DNA from: Cupriavidus nantongensis
Lineage (GTDB): Bacteria > Pseudomonadota > Gammaproteobacteria > Burkholderiales > Burkholderiaceae
Length of the DNA stretch: 64,000 nt
Assembly: GCF_001598055.1 (NCBI RefSeq)
Contig: NZ_CP014844.1
Span: 2,472,967-2,536,966 of the forward strand
Reading direction: 5' to 3'
The notes under the pieces: model-generated
The model's input: the letters and a program-made list of their open reading frames with translations, nothing else
Told to the model about the DNA's origin: nothing
Databases searched by the model: none
In this document: positions 34,803-44,701 of the stretch, piece after piece
Layout of the letters: every line of letters begins with the position of its first letter
How positions within the stretch are numbered: position 1 is the first letter of the stretch
Position numbers and translations under genes: made by a program

Positions 34803-35451
34803 AGCCCATTCCCCGTACGGTATGGATCAGCTTTTGATCGAAGGGATCATCCACCTTGGATCTCAGGCGCCGGATCGCGACGTCAACGACATTGGTATCC
34901 GTGTCGAAGTTGACGTCCCAGACCTGGGACGCGATCGTGGTTCGCGACAGCACCTCCCCTCTCCGGCGCATGAGCAGGTGCAACAGCGAGAACTCCTGAT
35001 TCGTCAATTCAATGCGGGTAGTTCCCCGGAATACCCGCCTTCCAAGCACGTCGATGTCCAGATCGGCAATGCGCAATCGCTCGGACTCCTTCGAGGTGCT
35101 TTGGCGCAAGCAACGCCGGATACGGGCAAGGAGCTCGGCAAAGGCGAAGGGCTTGACCAGGTAATCGTCTGCCCCCAACTCGAAGCCTCTGACACGATCC
35201 GCCACATCATCCAGCGCCGTCAGAAACAGTACGGGTGTCTCGGACTTGGATCGAATGGACTTGATGACCGTCCACCCGTCCATACCTGGCAGCATGACGT
35301 CCAGGATGATGACGTCGTAGTCGGTCTCTTCCGCCATGTGGAGCCCATCGCCACCATTGTTCGCGATGTCGACCACGAAACCCGACTCCGACAATCCCTT
35401 CTGCAAATACTCCGCAGTACGCGGTTCGTCTTCTACAACAAGTACCCGCAC
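34774..35451 (-). CDS. czcR: OmpR-family response regulator CzcR
   Basis: A 225-residue regulator starting at GTG 35451, preceded by an ideal AGGAGGAAACTAA. Receiver domain: acidic pocket VVEDEP, phospho-acceptor Asp51 in [14 protein letters not shown], Thr/Lys in FLTALDD and YLVKPFAF. The C-terminal winged helix ends with [11 protein letters not shown]...[11 protein letters not shown]. It activates czc promoters in partnership with CzcS. Codons before the GTG lie inside czcD and are not used. Confidence 0.93.
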   Translation of the reverse strand: MRVLVVEDEPRTAEYLQKGLSESGFVVDIANNGGDGLHMAEETDYDVIILDVMLPGMDGWTVIKSIRSKSETPVLFLTALDDVADRVRGFELGADDYLVKPFAFAELLARIRRCLRQSTSKESERLRIADLDIDVLGRRVFRGTTRIELTNQEFSLLHLLMRRRGEVLSRTTIASQVWDVNFDTDTNVVDVAIRRLRSKVDDPFDQKLIHTVRGMGYVLDPERGR

Positions 35452-35452
35452 C

Positions 35453-36403
35453 TTAGTTTCCTCCTGCAGCAAGCGACTTCGATCCGACCAGTGCTGGCGA
35501 TGCATTGAAATGCTGAGCTGCATCCGCTTGTTCGCATGGTGCCAGTTCGAACTGAATGGTCACGTGCGTGATATCGAATTTGTCAGCCAGCATCTGCTTC
35601 AATTCCGGTAGCACTTCCATTTCCGGGTTGACGGCCGTGTCATTCACGACATGAACCGTCAAGCTCGCCTTGCCGCTGGTAAGTGCCCAGATGTGGAGGT
35701 CATGGAAGCTTTTTACCCCGGGCGTCGCCAGAATTTGCTTCTCAACCTCTGCCAGATCCACGTCATCGGGTACGCCTTCGAGCAGCACATTCAGGCTCGA
35801 CTTCAGCAGGATCCAAGTGCGAGGCAGTACCCAGAGGCCGATCAGCACCGCAATGGCGGAGTCGACCCACGCCCAGCCCGTGAAGCGGATGATGATCGCA
35901 TCGGCGATGACGCCAACCGACCCGAGCAGATCGCTCCAGACTTCCAGATAAGCACCCTTCACGTTCAGGCTGCTGCTTTGCCCGGAGGACAGCATGCGCA
36001 TGCTGATGAGATTGATGATCAGGCCCAGCACAGCCACGACGAACATGCCGGTTGACTCAATCTGAGGTGGCGATTTCAGCCGCAGGTAGGCTTCGTACAG
36101 GATGTAGATAGCCACACCGAACAGCAGCAATGCGTTAAAGGCCGCGGCAAGAATCTCAAAACGGTAGTAGCCAAATGTCCGCTTCTTGTCCGCGGGTCGC
36201 TTGGCGATCGCAATAGCAGCCAGTGCGATGGCCAGTGCGACGGTGTCCGTGAGCATGTGCGCGGCGTCGGAGATCAACGCCAGGCTCTTCGTCATGACAC
36301 CACCGACCACTTCGGCAATCAGGAACGTACCGGTCAGCGCAAGGGCGATCTTGAGCGATCGCTCGTTGCCACCGGGATGGTCGTGTGAGTGACCTGCGCC
36401 CAT
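35453..36403 (-). CDS. czcD: cation diffusion facilitator CzcD
   Basis: A 316-residue CDF family proton/metal antiporter with six membrane helices. Zinc-site residues are seen in [12 protein letters not shown] (HxxxD) and [14 protein letters not shown], and a His-rich N-terminus begins [12 protein letters not shown]. The C-terminal cytoplasmic domain is ferredoxin-like ([18 protein letters not shown]). It exports Zn, Cd and Co from the cytoplasm and modulates czc expression. It sits between czcA and czcR. Confidence 0.94.
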   Translation of the reverse strand: MGAGHSHDHPGGNERSLKIALALTGTFLIAEVVGGVMTKSLALISDAAHMLTDTVALAIALAAIAIAKRPADKKRTFGYYRFEILAAAFNALLLFGVAIYILYEAYLRLKSPPQIESTGMFVVAVLGLIINLISMRMLSSGQSSSLNVKGAYLEVWSDLLGSVGVIADAIIIRFTGWAWVDSAIAVLIGLWVLPRTWILLKSSLNVLLEGVPDDVDLAEVEKQILATPGVKSFHDLHIWALTSGKASLTVHVVNDTAVNPEMEVLPELKQMLADKFDITHVTIQFELAPCEQADAAQHFNASPALVGSKSLAAGGN

Positions 36404-36420
36404 AGAAACTCCTATAAAAA

Positions 36421-36444
36421 TTGGGCGGTACGATGACCGCCCAA
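36421..36444 (-). terminator. terminator-like hairpin between czcA and czcD
   Basis: On the minus strand, stem TTGGGCGGT/ACCGCCCAA with loop CATCGT is followed by TTTTTAT. It sits 10 bases after the czcA stop and 18 bases before the czcD ATG. It should act as an attenuator or partial terminator, or as a processing/stability hairpin, separating pump and regulator expression. Confidence 0.75.
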
Positions 36445-36453
36445 GGATTTACG

Positions 36454-39400
36454 TCATGCAGGCTGGCGGCCTTGATCCGGTTGATGCGTCTGAGTGACTG
36501 GCTCGCGAGTATCTTCCGCGTCCTCATCCTTGCGGTGAGCAAGTCGATAGAGCACCGGCAACACCAGTAGGGTCAGCGCCGTGGACGACAAGATGCCACC
36601 GATTACCACCGTTGCGAGGGGACGTTGCACCTCAGCGCCCGTACCGGTGGCGATGGCCATCGGCACGAAACCCAGGGATGCCACCAGGGCCGTCATCAGC
36701 ACCGGACGCAGTCGCGTCAGGGCGCCAACTCGGACCGCGCTGTCGAGGGAATGCCCTTCTTCGCGCAGCGATCGGATAAACGACAGCATCACCAGACCAT
36801 TGAGCACCGCCACCCCGCACAGCGCGATGAAGCCCACCGCTGCAGTAATGGACATCGGAATGCCGCGTATCCACAGGGCAAGAATCCCGCCAGTCAGCGC
36901 AAAGGGAATGCCCGTGAAGACTAGCAAGCCATCCTTGATGTTGTTGAACATCGCAAACAACAGTACGAAGACCAGCAACAGCGCCACCGGCACTACCACC
37001 TGCAGGCGGGTGGTGGCGGACTGCAGTTGCTCAAAGGTGCCACCCCATGTCATCCAGTAGCCAGCCGGGATCTTGACCTGGCTTTGGATAGCCGCTTCCG
37101 CCTCGGGCACGAATGAACCAATATCACGTCCACGAACGTTGGCACTGATCACGATGCGGCGCTTGCCGTTCTCGCGCGAGATCTGGTTCGGGCCGGGCGC
37201 CATTTCCAGCGTCGCCACCTCGCTCAATGGGATAAACGTCGTTCTCGCGTCCACTCCTTTTGGCAACGGAATCGGCAATCGGCGCAGAGCCTCGACCTCG
37301 CCGCGCACAGCTTCGGGCAGGCGGACCACGATATCGAAACGACGATCGCCCTGGAAGAAGGTTCCGGAATCACGGCCTCCGACGCCCGTTGCCACCGCGT
37401 CTTGCACGTCGCTCATGTTAAGCCCGTATCGCGCCGCCTTCTCCCGATCGATCTTGACCGTCAGCATCGGCAAGCCGGTGGTCTGTTCTACCTTCACCTC
37501 CTGCGCGCCGGGGATGCCCTGCAGCACGGCCGATACCTTCTTCGCCGTCTCGCTGAGCACGTTGTTGTCATCGCCGAAGATCTTGACTGCGACGTCCGAG
37601 CGGACCCCGGAGATCAGCTCGTTGAACCGCAGCTGGATCGGTTGGGAGAACTCGTAGTTGTTCCCGGGGATCTTGCCGGCTTCCTCCTGGATGGCGGACA
37701 GCAGTTCGGCATGTGTTTTCTTCGGCTCTGGCCAATCCTTCTCAGGCTTGAGCATGATGTAGCCATCCGAAATATTCGGCGGCATCGGATCGGATGCAAT
37801 CTCCGCCGTACCTGTCCGCGCAAACACGCGCTCGATTTCGGGGAATTTTGCCTTGAGGGTCGTCTCGATCGTCTTCTGCATCTCCACGGACTGCGACAGG
37901 CTCGTGCCAGGAATGCGCAGCGCCTGGATGGCAATGTCGCCTTCGTTCAGATTGGGGATGAACTCGCTGCCCAGGCGGGCCGCAATGGCCACGCACAGAA
38001 CAATTGACACCGCGGCAAACGTCAATACAACGGCCGTGTTCGCGAGCGACTTTTCCAGCAGCGGCTCGTAGCGACGCTTCGCCCAGAGCATGAGACGATT
38101 TTCTTTCTCGGCCACCCGTTCGCCGATGAACAAGGCGACCGCAGCCGGAACGAACGTCACGGACAGAATCATCGCGCCCAGCAGCGCCAGGACGACCGTG
38201 AACGCCATCGGGTGGAACATCTTGCCTTCCACCCCCGTCAGCGCAAAGATCGGCAGGTAGACGATCATAATGATGAGCTGACCGAAGATCAGTGGGCGAC
38301 GCGCCTCCTTCGCTGCGGCAAACACCTCATGGAACCGCTCGGAGCGCGTCAATGGCCGGCCATGGTGTTCCTGCGCATGCGCCAGTCGCCTCACACAGTT
38401 TTCGACAATCACCACCGCGCCATCGATGATGATGCCGAAGTCGAGCGCGCCCAAGCTCATCAGGTTCGCACTGATCTTGTAGTTCACCATCCCCGTGAAG
38501 GTGAACAACATCGCCAGCGGAATGATCGTCGCGGTAATCAGCGCCGCGCGGATGTTACCCAGGAAAAGGAACAGAATTACGATGACGAGCACCGCGCCTT
38601 CAAGAAGGTTCTTCTTGACGGTCGCAATGGCCTTGTCGACCAGACGTGTCCGGTCGTATACCGTTACGATCTTCACACCTTCCGGCATCGTACGGTTAAT
38701 GGAAGCGACCTTTTCATCGACCGCTTTTGACACAGCCCGGCTGTTTTCGCCGATGAGCATGAATACCGTGCCCAGCACAACTTCCTTGCCATTCTCGGTT
38801 GCCGCACCGGTACGCAGTTCCTTGCCAATCTCCACATCCCCGATGTCGCGAATGCGGATCGGCTGCCCCTGCGCTGTACCGACAATAATGTTGCGGATGT
38901 CGTCTTCGGACGCAACCTGACCCGGCGCACGAACCAGATACTGCTCGCCCCTACGCTCGATGTAGCCCGCACCCACGTTGTCGTTGTTCTTGTTCAGCGC
39001 ATTGACGACGTCGGTCAGCGTCAGCCCGTACGACGCTAGCCGTTCAAGACTCGGCGCGACCAGGTACTGCTTGTTGAAACCACCGATAGTATTGATCTCG
39101 GTGACACCGGGCACGTTACGCAGTTGCGGCCGTACCACCCAATCCTGGATTTCGCGCAAATCTGTCGGCGTATAGGCAGTCCCGTCAGCTTTGCGAGCAC
39201 CCTCTTCGGCTTCAACGGTCCATAGATAGATCTCCCCGAGGCCGGTCGAAATAGGCCCCATCGCCGGCACAACGCCTTCAGGCAGATTGTCCTTGGCTTC
39301 CTGGATGCGCTGGTTGACGAGTTGGCGCGCGAAATAGACGTCCGTGCCATCCTTGAAGATGACCGTCACCTGCGACAAGCCATAGCGGGACAGGGAACGC

Positions 39401-39645
39401 GTCTGTTCGAGTCCCGGCAGGCCGGCCATCACGACCTCGATCGGATACGTAACACGCTGTTCGGTTTCGAGCGGTGAATAGCCTGGTGCCGAGGTATTGA
39501 CCTGAACCTGAACGTTGGTAATGTCAGGGACCGCGTCGATCGGTAGTCGGTTGTAGCTGAAAATCCCTAACCCGGCCATTCCAAACACGGCGAGCAGGAC
39601 CAGCCATCGCTGCTGGATGGCGAAACTAATGATACGTTCAAACAT
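36454..39645 (-). CDS. czcA: RND heavy-metal efflux pump CzcA
   Basis: A 1063-residue inner-membrane proton-driven pump, started at ATG 39645 (MFERIISFAIQQRW); the length equals the known CzcA. Twelve transmembrane helices and two large periplasmic loops are evident. The proton-relay residues D402, D408 and E415 are in LDFGIIIDGAVVIVEN, as in the characterised protein. It exports Co, Zn and Cd from periplasm and cytoplasm with CzcB and CzcC. It is the core of the determinant, and nothing looks defective. Confidence 0.96.
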   Translation of the reverse strand: MFERIISFAIQQRWLVLLAVFGMAGLGIFSYNRLPIDAVPDITNVQVQVNTSAPGYSPLETEQRVTYPIEVVMAGLPGLEQTRSLSRYGLSQVTVIFKDGTDVYFARQLVNQRIQEAKDNLPEGVVPAMGPISTGLGEIYLWTVEAEEGARKADGTAYTPTDLREIQDWVVRPQLRNVPGVTEINTIGGFNKQYLVAPSLERLASYGLTLTDVVNALNKNNDNVGAGYIERRGEQYLVRAPGQVASEDDIRNIIVGTAQGQPIRIRDIGDVEIGKELRTGAATENGKEVVLGTVFMLIGENSRAVSKAVDEKVASINRTMPEGVKIVTVYDRTRLVDKAIATVKKNLLEGAVLVIVILFLFLGNIRAALITATIIPLAMLFTFTGMVNYKISANLMSLGALDFGIIIDGAVVIVENCVRRLAHAQEHHGRPLTRSERFHEVFAAAKEARRPLIFGQLIIMIVYLPIFALTGVEGKMFHPMAFTVVLALLGAMILSVTFVPAAVALFIGERVAEKENRLMLWAKRRYEPLLEKSLANTAVVLTFAAVSIVLCVAIAARLGSEFIPNLNEGDIAIQALRIPGTSLSQSVEMQKTIETTLKAKFPEIERVFARTGTAEIASDPMPPNISDGYIMLKPEKDWPEPKKTHAELLSAIQEEAGKIPGNNYEFSQPIQLRFNELISGVRSDVAVKIFGDDNNVLSETAKKVSAVLQGIPGAQEVKVEQTTGLPMLTVKIDREKAARYGLNMSDVQDAVATGVGGRDSGTFFQGDRRFDIVVRLPEAVRGEVEALRRLPIPLPKGVDARTTFIPLSEVATLEMAPGPNQISRENGKRRIVISANVRGRDIGSFVPEAEAAIQSQVKIPAGYWMTWGGTFEQLQSATTRLQVVVPVALLLVFVLLFAMFNNIKDGLLVFTGIPFALTGGILALWIRGIPMSITAAVGFIALCGVAVLNGLVMLSFIRSLREEGHSLDSAVRVGALTRLRPVLMTALVASLGFVPMAIATGTGAEVQRPLATVVIGGILSSTALTLLVLPVLYRLAHRKDEDAEDTREPVTQTHQPDQGRQPA

Positions 39646-39661
39646 TGCTGTTTCCCCCGTA

Positions 39662-41224
39662 TCAATGGCCGTGTTCGGCGCTGGATTTGCCAAGTTCGGC
39701 CTTCAGAACAAAACTGTTGGCGGCGGCGTAACGTGCGCCCGGCTTCAGGCCCTCGACAATCTCGATGACCTTGCCGTTTGTCCGGCCGACCTTCACCGGC
39801 TGCGGCACGAATCCACCTTGAACCGCGACAAAGACTACGCTCTCGCCATTGACGTCCTGGACGGCCTCGGTCTTCACCGCAACGGGCACCTCGACATCAG
39901 CACCGAATACGTCGACCGTGACGAAGAGACCCGGTCGCCAAGCCATCTGTGGATTGGTCAATGTTACGCGGGCCTTCGCCGTCCGCGTCTGCTCGCCCAG
40001 CAGCGAACCCACGTATGAAACGGTGCCATCTGCCTTCACATCGGACGATGCCGAATTGATCGACGCCTTTTCGCCGATGCGCACCCGCTCGACATCCTTG
40101 GCAGACACCACGAACTCGGCCCAGACGGACGACAGATCCGACAGCGTGAACACGTTGGCGTTGTCCGCCACCGCTTCCCCAAGCGAGATATGCTTTTCAA
40201 CGATCATGCCGTCGAACGGTGCGCGCAGCTCGTAGCGATTGAGTGCCGTCGAGCTGTTGCTGGCGCCAATGGCGGTCAGCTTCTGCTGCGCGTTCTGGAC
40301 ACTGATCTGCGCTTCCTGCAGCGCGTTGCGGGCGCTCAGATAATCTTGCTCCGCAGAGATCTTCTGTTCCCAGAGCTTCTTCTCGCGGTCATAAGTGACA
40401 CGCGCCAGATCCAGACGTTTCTGTGCTGCGAGCAGTTCGCTGCGCTGGTCAGAAAGTCCGGTGCTCGCGATGACCGCGAGAACCTGTCCCTTCTTAACCT
40501 GTTGCCCAATATTGGCCGGAACGCTCTCTACGACGCCAGCCAGTCGCGGCACCACGTGGGCTGTCTTGTCTTCGTTGAAACGGATTTCGCCGGGGAACTG
40601 GACGCCAGCCTGGACCTTTGCCGAGCCCGCGGTTTGAACCACTACCCCTGTCTTGGCCAGCTGGTCCGCTGTCAACTCAATCTTGCCTTCCTCTTTCGAG
40701 AGCCGCACGGCGAGTGGCGAAGACGAACCGGGCAAGGTCACATTTGCGGTCACGTCAAAGACATGGGGCTCGGCAACTGGCTGTTGGCTTTCCAGCGCGT
40801 CGCCAGACACCACGAACTTGAGCGCTTGAGACTCGCCCGTAGCCCGCACGAGCTGGCCTGTCGCTGCCACGCCATTTGCCACCGCCTTCCCAGACTTGCT
40901 AACCCAGAGCCGAATACGGGCCTCGCCCTTGGATTCGGCCGTGCCAATTTCGACGTCATAGCCATCACGCGAAAAGAGCGCGCCACCATTGGGGCCCTTC
41001 TTGACCTCGTGATGCTCGCCGTCGCCGTGTGACTTGTCATCCTTGTGGTCGGCTTCCGCCGCCTGCTTGCCATGGTGCTCGGTGTCGCCATGCCCCTTGG
41101 ATTCCGAGTGCCCACCCTGCTCTTCCGGCGCAGAGCGCCCGCTCAGCAGAACGCCACCAGTCGCGACGCCGCCCACCAGTACGATGGCCGCAATGGCAGC
41201 CTTTTGTTTGTTCGAAATAGCCAT
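39662..41224 (-). CDS. czcB: periplasmic adaptor (membrane fusion protein) CzcB
   Basis: A 520-residue membrane fusion protein with an N-terminal membrane anchor (KAAIAAIVLVGGVATGGVLL), a His-rich stretch of about 40 residues (HSESKGHGDTEHHG, HGDGEHHEVK), lipoyl and hairpin domains (VLAVIASTGLSDQRSELLAAQ) and a beta-barrel. It bridges CzcA and CzcC, and the histidines probably bind metal ions for handover. It is spaced 16 bases upstream of czcA in the operon. Length matches known CzcB. Confidence 0.95.
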   Translation of the reverse strand: MAISNKQKAAIAAIVLVGGVATGGVLLSGRSAPEEQGGHSESKGHGDTEHHGKQAAEADHKDDKSHGDGEHHEVKKGPNGGALFSRDGYDVEIGTAESKGEARIRLWVSKSGKAVANGVAATGQLVRATGESQALKFVVSGDALESQQPVAEPHVFDVTANVTLPGSSSPLAVRLSKEEGKIELTADQLAKTGVVVQTAGSAKVQAGVQFPGEIRFNEDKTAHVVPRLAGVVESVPANIGQQVKKGQVLAVIASTGLSDQRSELLAAQKRLDLARVTYDREKKLWEQKISAEQDYLSARNALQEAQISVQNAQQKLTAIGASNSSTALNRYELRAPFDGMIVEKHISLGEAVADNANVFTLSDLSSVWAEFVVSAKDVERVRIGEKASINSASSDVKADGTVSYVGSLLGEQTRTAKARVTLTNPQMAWRPGLFVTVDVFGADVEVPVAVKTEAVQDVNGESVVFVAVQGGFVPQPVKVGRTNGKVIEIVEGLKPGARYAAANSFVLKAELGKSSAEHGH

Positions 41225-41241
41225 GTTTTATGAATCCCGTC

Positions 41242-42498
41242 TTAACGTCCCAGAATGCGATCGATCGTGGTCGCCGCCTGATAGGTTTGTCCAAGCACGC
41301 CGAGATAGCGGATGCGTGCCTGGAACAGCGTGCGCTGGGCATCCAGGACGTCCAGATAATTGAACTTGCCGGCCTCGAAGCCAATGGTCGCCGCGTTGAA
41401 GGCTTGCTCGGCGCCTGGCAAGACGGTCTGCTTCAGCGTTTGTGCCGAGGCGCGCGATACCGACAGCTGGTTCGATGCCATCAGGAGATTTCGGGTCAGG
41501 CTGATGCGATTGGCCAGATATTCATCCTGGGCCTTGTCCGCCTGGCGAATGGCCGAATACAAGTTGCCCTGATTCCGGTCAAAAATCGGCAACGGGATCG
41601 CCACACCGATCACCGCCATGTTGCGGTTGGCTTCTGTATCTCGCTTGGCACCCAGACTGACTGTCAGATCCGGATACTGGCGGCTGCGCTCAACGCCCAC
41701 CAATGCCTGGCGGCGGTCAAGTTCAGCGCGGCTTGCGGCCACCAGCGGTGAGTTTTCCAGCTCCTTCAGAAGGAGTTCAGGCGCCGGCCTGGATGGCAGC
41801 GCGTCCAGATTGCCCTGTGCTTCGGTAAACTGCGGCGATGCATTGCCCCACAACGCCGTCAACGCCTGACGGGCGGACTGCAGGCTCGCCGTTGCTTCGG
41901 CCAATTCAAGTTCGGCGTTGGCCTGTTCGACACGTGCCTTAGTTTCGTCAACCGGGGAGATCTTGCCGGCCGCGACGCGGCGTGAAGCGGCTTGCGCGCC
42001 CCTCGCAGCGATATCCGCGGAGCCAGTTGCCAGCTTGACGCGTTCCTGTGCGATCAAGACGGAAAAAAAGCTCTCGATTACCTGCGCCCGAATGTCACCG
42101 CGAACGCCAGCCAGCGTTGCCTGCGCCAGTTCGCGCGTCCTTTCCGCGGCATTGATACGAGCCGAGCGCTTGCCGCCCAGTTCGATGGGGATATTCATCT
42201 GGGCGGTGGATGTACGGGTGGATTTCCGCGTGTCCTCGACCAGCGTCTGGAGTTCCGGGTTCGGAATAACCCGGGCCTGCATGATCCCACCTTCTGTGGA
42301 ATCGAGTTCCTTGGCGGCGGCGGACAGGTTGAAATTGCTTCCTGCCGCCAGCGACAACGCGGCCTCGAGGGTCAACGGTCCCGCCGCTTCCCTTGGGAAG
42401 ACGGGCACCATGGACGTGCCGGTGTCAGATTGCGCTACGGCAAAGTTTGGGCTGAGAAATGCTACCGCCAGCCCGAGCGGCAGAAATAGTCTTCGCAT
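41242..42498 (-). CDS. czcC: outer-membrane efflux protein CzcC
   Basis: A 418-residue TolC-like outer-membrane factor with a signal peptide (RLFLPLGLAVAFLSPNFAVA). Its two OEP repeats include SLGAKRDTEANRNMAVIGVAIPLPIFDRN and the closing ATIGFEAGKFNYLDVLDAQRTLF. It forms the exit duct of the CzcCBA complex. It lies 17 bases upstream of czcB; length matches known CzcC. Confidence 0.95.
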   Translation of the reverse strand: MRRLFLPLGLAVAFLSPNFAVAQSDTGTSMVPVFPREAAGPLTLEAALSLAAGSNFNLSAAAKELDSTEGGIMQARVIPNPELQTLVEDTRKSTRTSTAQMNIPIELGGKRSARINAAERTRELAQATLAGVRGDIRAQVIESFFSVLIAQERVKLATGSADIAARGAQAASRRVAAGKISPVDETKARVEQANAELELAEATASLQSARQALTALWGNASPQFTEAQGNLDALPSRPAPELLLKELENSPLVAASRAELDRRQALVGVERSRQYPDLTVSLGAKRDTEANRNMAVIGVAIPLPIFDRNQGNLYSAIRQADKAQDEYLANRISLTRNLLMASNQLSVSRASAQTLKQTVLPGAEQAFNAATIGFEAGKFNYLDVLDAQRTLFQARIRYLGVLGQTYQAATTIDRILGR

Positions 42499-42573
42499 CG
42501 AATTGCACCAAGGTATGTGACCAGGAGAATTCGGCGAGAGACGAAAGGAGAAAAAGAGTCGTCGTCTCGCCGA

Positions 42574-42921
42574 TCAAGCGAGACGCTGCCACTGAGGACG
42601 GTCGGGAGCCCTGGCATTCAGAGACGAGAACTCGGACGCATGTTGAGTATCGGTCACTTCTACCCGATTCGCTATCAACACGTCCTGCGTCTGTCCATAG
42701 ACGAACGGGAGGGAGACCAGATGGCATACCCCGCAGTCTGTATCCACGAATGGCTTTTTCTCGGCATCCGTTTTACCTTCCGGCTGCTGATGACGATGCT
42801 CGTGGTGCCCAAGGTGCCAAGTGGCCGTGGCTTTCTCGTGCTGACAATAGCGTGCCGCTGCCGCCCAGGAAAACTGGAACGGCAAAATGAGCAGCACGAA
42901 GATCAGAACGAAACGTCGCAT
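42574..42921 (-). CDS. czcI: CzcI periplasmic regulatory protein
   Basis: A 115-residue secreted protein with a signal peptide (RRFVLIFVLLILPFQFSWAAA). The mature part has a metal-binding appearance: RYCQHEKATATWHLGHHEHRHQQ and a CxxC-type TDCGVCH motif. It is the first gene of the CzcI-C-B-A unit. Known CzcI modulates czc induction. The promoter region is the 100 bases upstream (42922-43026). Confidence 0.9.
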   Translation of the reverse strand: MRRFVLIFVLLILPFQFSWAAAARYCQHEKATATWHLGHHEHRHQQPEGKTDAEKKPFVDTDCGVCHLVSLPFVYGQTQDVLIANRVEVTDTQHASEFSSLNARAPDRPQWQRLA

Positions 42922-43026
42922 TCCTTGGGAGACTGTGCGGGGGGCTTGGGGTTGAAGTACTAACGGCTGGGCCGTCGCCGAAGTTTACATGAATCCTCGA
43001 TCACCAGCATTAAGAGCAGATTACGA

Positions 43027-43236
43027 TTATCGCTTTCGCCTGCTCGTTTTGGGGTGCCGCTTTCGCCCCTCATCAGTCTTACGCTTGGGGGCGGGCCCAT
43101 GCTTCCACCGCAAATAGACAGCGAACCCCACATACAGGACGATCAGGCCGACCAGCATCACGAGCATGCTCTCGACAACAGAATCGGAGACGTGAGCGTA
43201 GTGCATGGCTGTACGTGTATGCGGAGTTGCCCGCAT
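43027..43236 (-). CDS. small single-helix membrane protein after czcN
   Basis: A 69-residue protein whose ATG overlaps the czcN stop (TGATG at 43234-43238). It has one hydrophobic helix (VVESMLVMLVGLIVLYVGFAVYL) and a very basic tail (KRKTDEGRKRHPKTSRRKR). It is translationally coupled with czcN and may be a small accessory subunit of the metal response. I know no characterised homologue. Confidence 0.65.
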   Translation of the reverse strand: MRATPHTRTAMHYAHVSDSVVESMLVMLVGLIVLYVGFAVYLRWKHGPAPKRKTDEGRKRHPKTSRRKR

Positions 43237-43886
43237 CAGGCAAGCGTCACGACCGCCCGGAGGACGCCGGCGTCATGGAACAAATCAAACGACTCCACGA
43301 CCACCGACAGGCCGAGAAACCAGACCGAGTCCGCAATATTGCGTTGAAAGGAAGACACATGGACCGTCCATGTCGACTCCCCCCTATACAGCGACAGACG
43401 GGGAAAGAACGCTGGTGTACGGCGTGCGTATTCGGCGAATTCCGGGAAGGCGGAAGCCAGAAAGCGGTCTTCCGTCCGGATGACAGCCGGGTACATCAGC
43501 GCAAATGCGAGCGCCAGGACTGCGGTAACCGCCAGCGACTCGGTCATCGCCCCTAGTCCGATAATGCCTAGCAAGTTGCAGACATAGAGCGGATGGCGAC
43601 ACAGTGAATATGGACCCGAGGTCACCAAGGTATTGTTCTTGCGCCCGGAAATGTACAACGCGCACCAGAGCCGCCCGACCGTGGCCAGGCTCACCCCCAA
43701 CATCCCCAGCGTCAGCAGCAGCGGCGACACCCAGGTACCGTCCCAGCGAGAATGGCCAAAGACCAGACTTGCCAGGACAAACGTTACGACAACACGCCAA
43801 ACGCCGATGCGGTGGCGTGTCAGGAAATTGTCCAGCGCCCTCGAGAGACCAGCGGGTTGGGACGGGGAGATTGAAGAATCGGTCAT
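43236..43886 (-). CDS. czcN: CzcN-like isoprenylcysteine methyltransferase-family membrane protein
   Basis: A 216-residue membrane protein from ATG 43886 (MTDSSISPSQPAGL). Its GPYSLCRHPLYVCNLLGIIGLG motif and C-terminal EFAEYARRTPAFFP are signatures of the ICMT/PEMT-like methyltransferases. The length matches CzcN of pMOL30, and it is upstream of czcI as there. Its role in Co/Zn/Cd resistance is known genetically but its substrate is not. The frame is open upstream to 44090, but the start is set by family length. Confidence 0.88.
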   Translation of the reverse strand: MTDSSISPSQPAGLSRALDNFLTRHRIGVWRVVVTFVLASLVFGHSRWDGTWVSPLLLTLGMLGVSLATVGRLWCALYISGRKNNTLVTSGPYSLCRHPLYVCNLLGIIGLGAMTESLAVTAVLALAFALMYPAVIRTEDRFLASAFPEFAEYARRTPAFFPRLSLYRGESTWTVHVSSFQRNIADSVWFLGLSVVVESFDLFHDAGVLRAVVTLA

Positions 43887-44135
43887 GCGGTTCGGGGGCT
43901 GGAGGAGAATGTCGCGCACTTCGAGTGGACACACTGGCGCGAAAACGAGCACTAATGGCCGGCATTCTAAGGTTGCCCTTCCGTTGTCAGGCTTTATTGC
44001 CGAAATGTAATACGTTGTTAATCTTGCCCCCGGGCCAGCGAATCCGGTTGTGTCATAGCTCGGCAATCTGACAGTCATCTTCTGCGACATAGACTGTCTT
44101 GGCCATTTTCAGGACACACCCAGAGACGCTCCGCA

Positions 44136-44594
44136 ATGAACGACATCATCCGCACATTGAGCTCGGAATTCTCCGATCTCGCTAATGCTGCCGAGGCAGT
44201 ACGTGCCGTCGTTCGAATGACCGTCTCTATCGTTTTGGGGGGCTTGCTGGGGTACGAGCGGGAGAGCTCGGGAAAATCCGCAGGCGTGCGCACTCACATG
44301 CTCGTCGCGCTGGGGGCATGCGTTTTTGTCGTGGTTCCCCTCCAGGCGGGCGTGCAGCTTGCCGACATGAGCCGCGTGCTTCAGGGTCTCACGTCAGGCA
44401 TCGGATTCCTTTGTGCAGGGGCGATCCTGAAGCCGGACAATGAGACACACGTCAGGGGGCTCACAACTGCCGCGAGCATCTGGATTGCTGCCGCGATCGG
44501 CGTGGCCGCCGGCATGGGCCATGCGGTGACGGCCATCGTCGCGACTGCCTTCGCACTCATCGTGCTCAGAATCCTTCAAATGTCGAAGAAGTAA
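44136..44594 (+). CDS. MgtC/SapB-family membrane protein
   Basis: A 152-residue inner-membrane protein with four or five helices. LGGLLGYERESSGKSAGVRTHMLVALGA and GIGFLCAGAILK are diagnostic MgtC motifs. MgtC-like proteins modulate membrane energetics and adaptation to low magnesium or envelope stress. It is divergent from czcN, across a 249-base gap that probably holds metal-responsive promoters for both. The C-terminal ACT-like domain is absent, as in short SapB members. Confidence 0.88.
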   Translation: MNDIIRTLSSEFSDLANAAEAVRAVVRMTVSIVLGGLLGYERESSGKSAGVRTHMLVALGACVFVVVPLQAGVQLADMSRVLQGLTSGIGFLCAGAILKPDNETHVRGLTTAASIWIAAAIGVAAGMGHAVTAIVATAFALIVLRILQMSKK

Positions 44595-44701
44595 GACTCC
44601 CACTGCTCCCAAGCCACGTGCAGCGCGAATGCGCCAACTTCAGGTTCGGCCAGCATTTCCCAAACGTATGAGCGCGCTTAACAATACGCAAACTCCATCG
44701 C

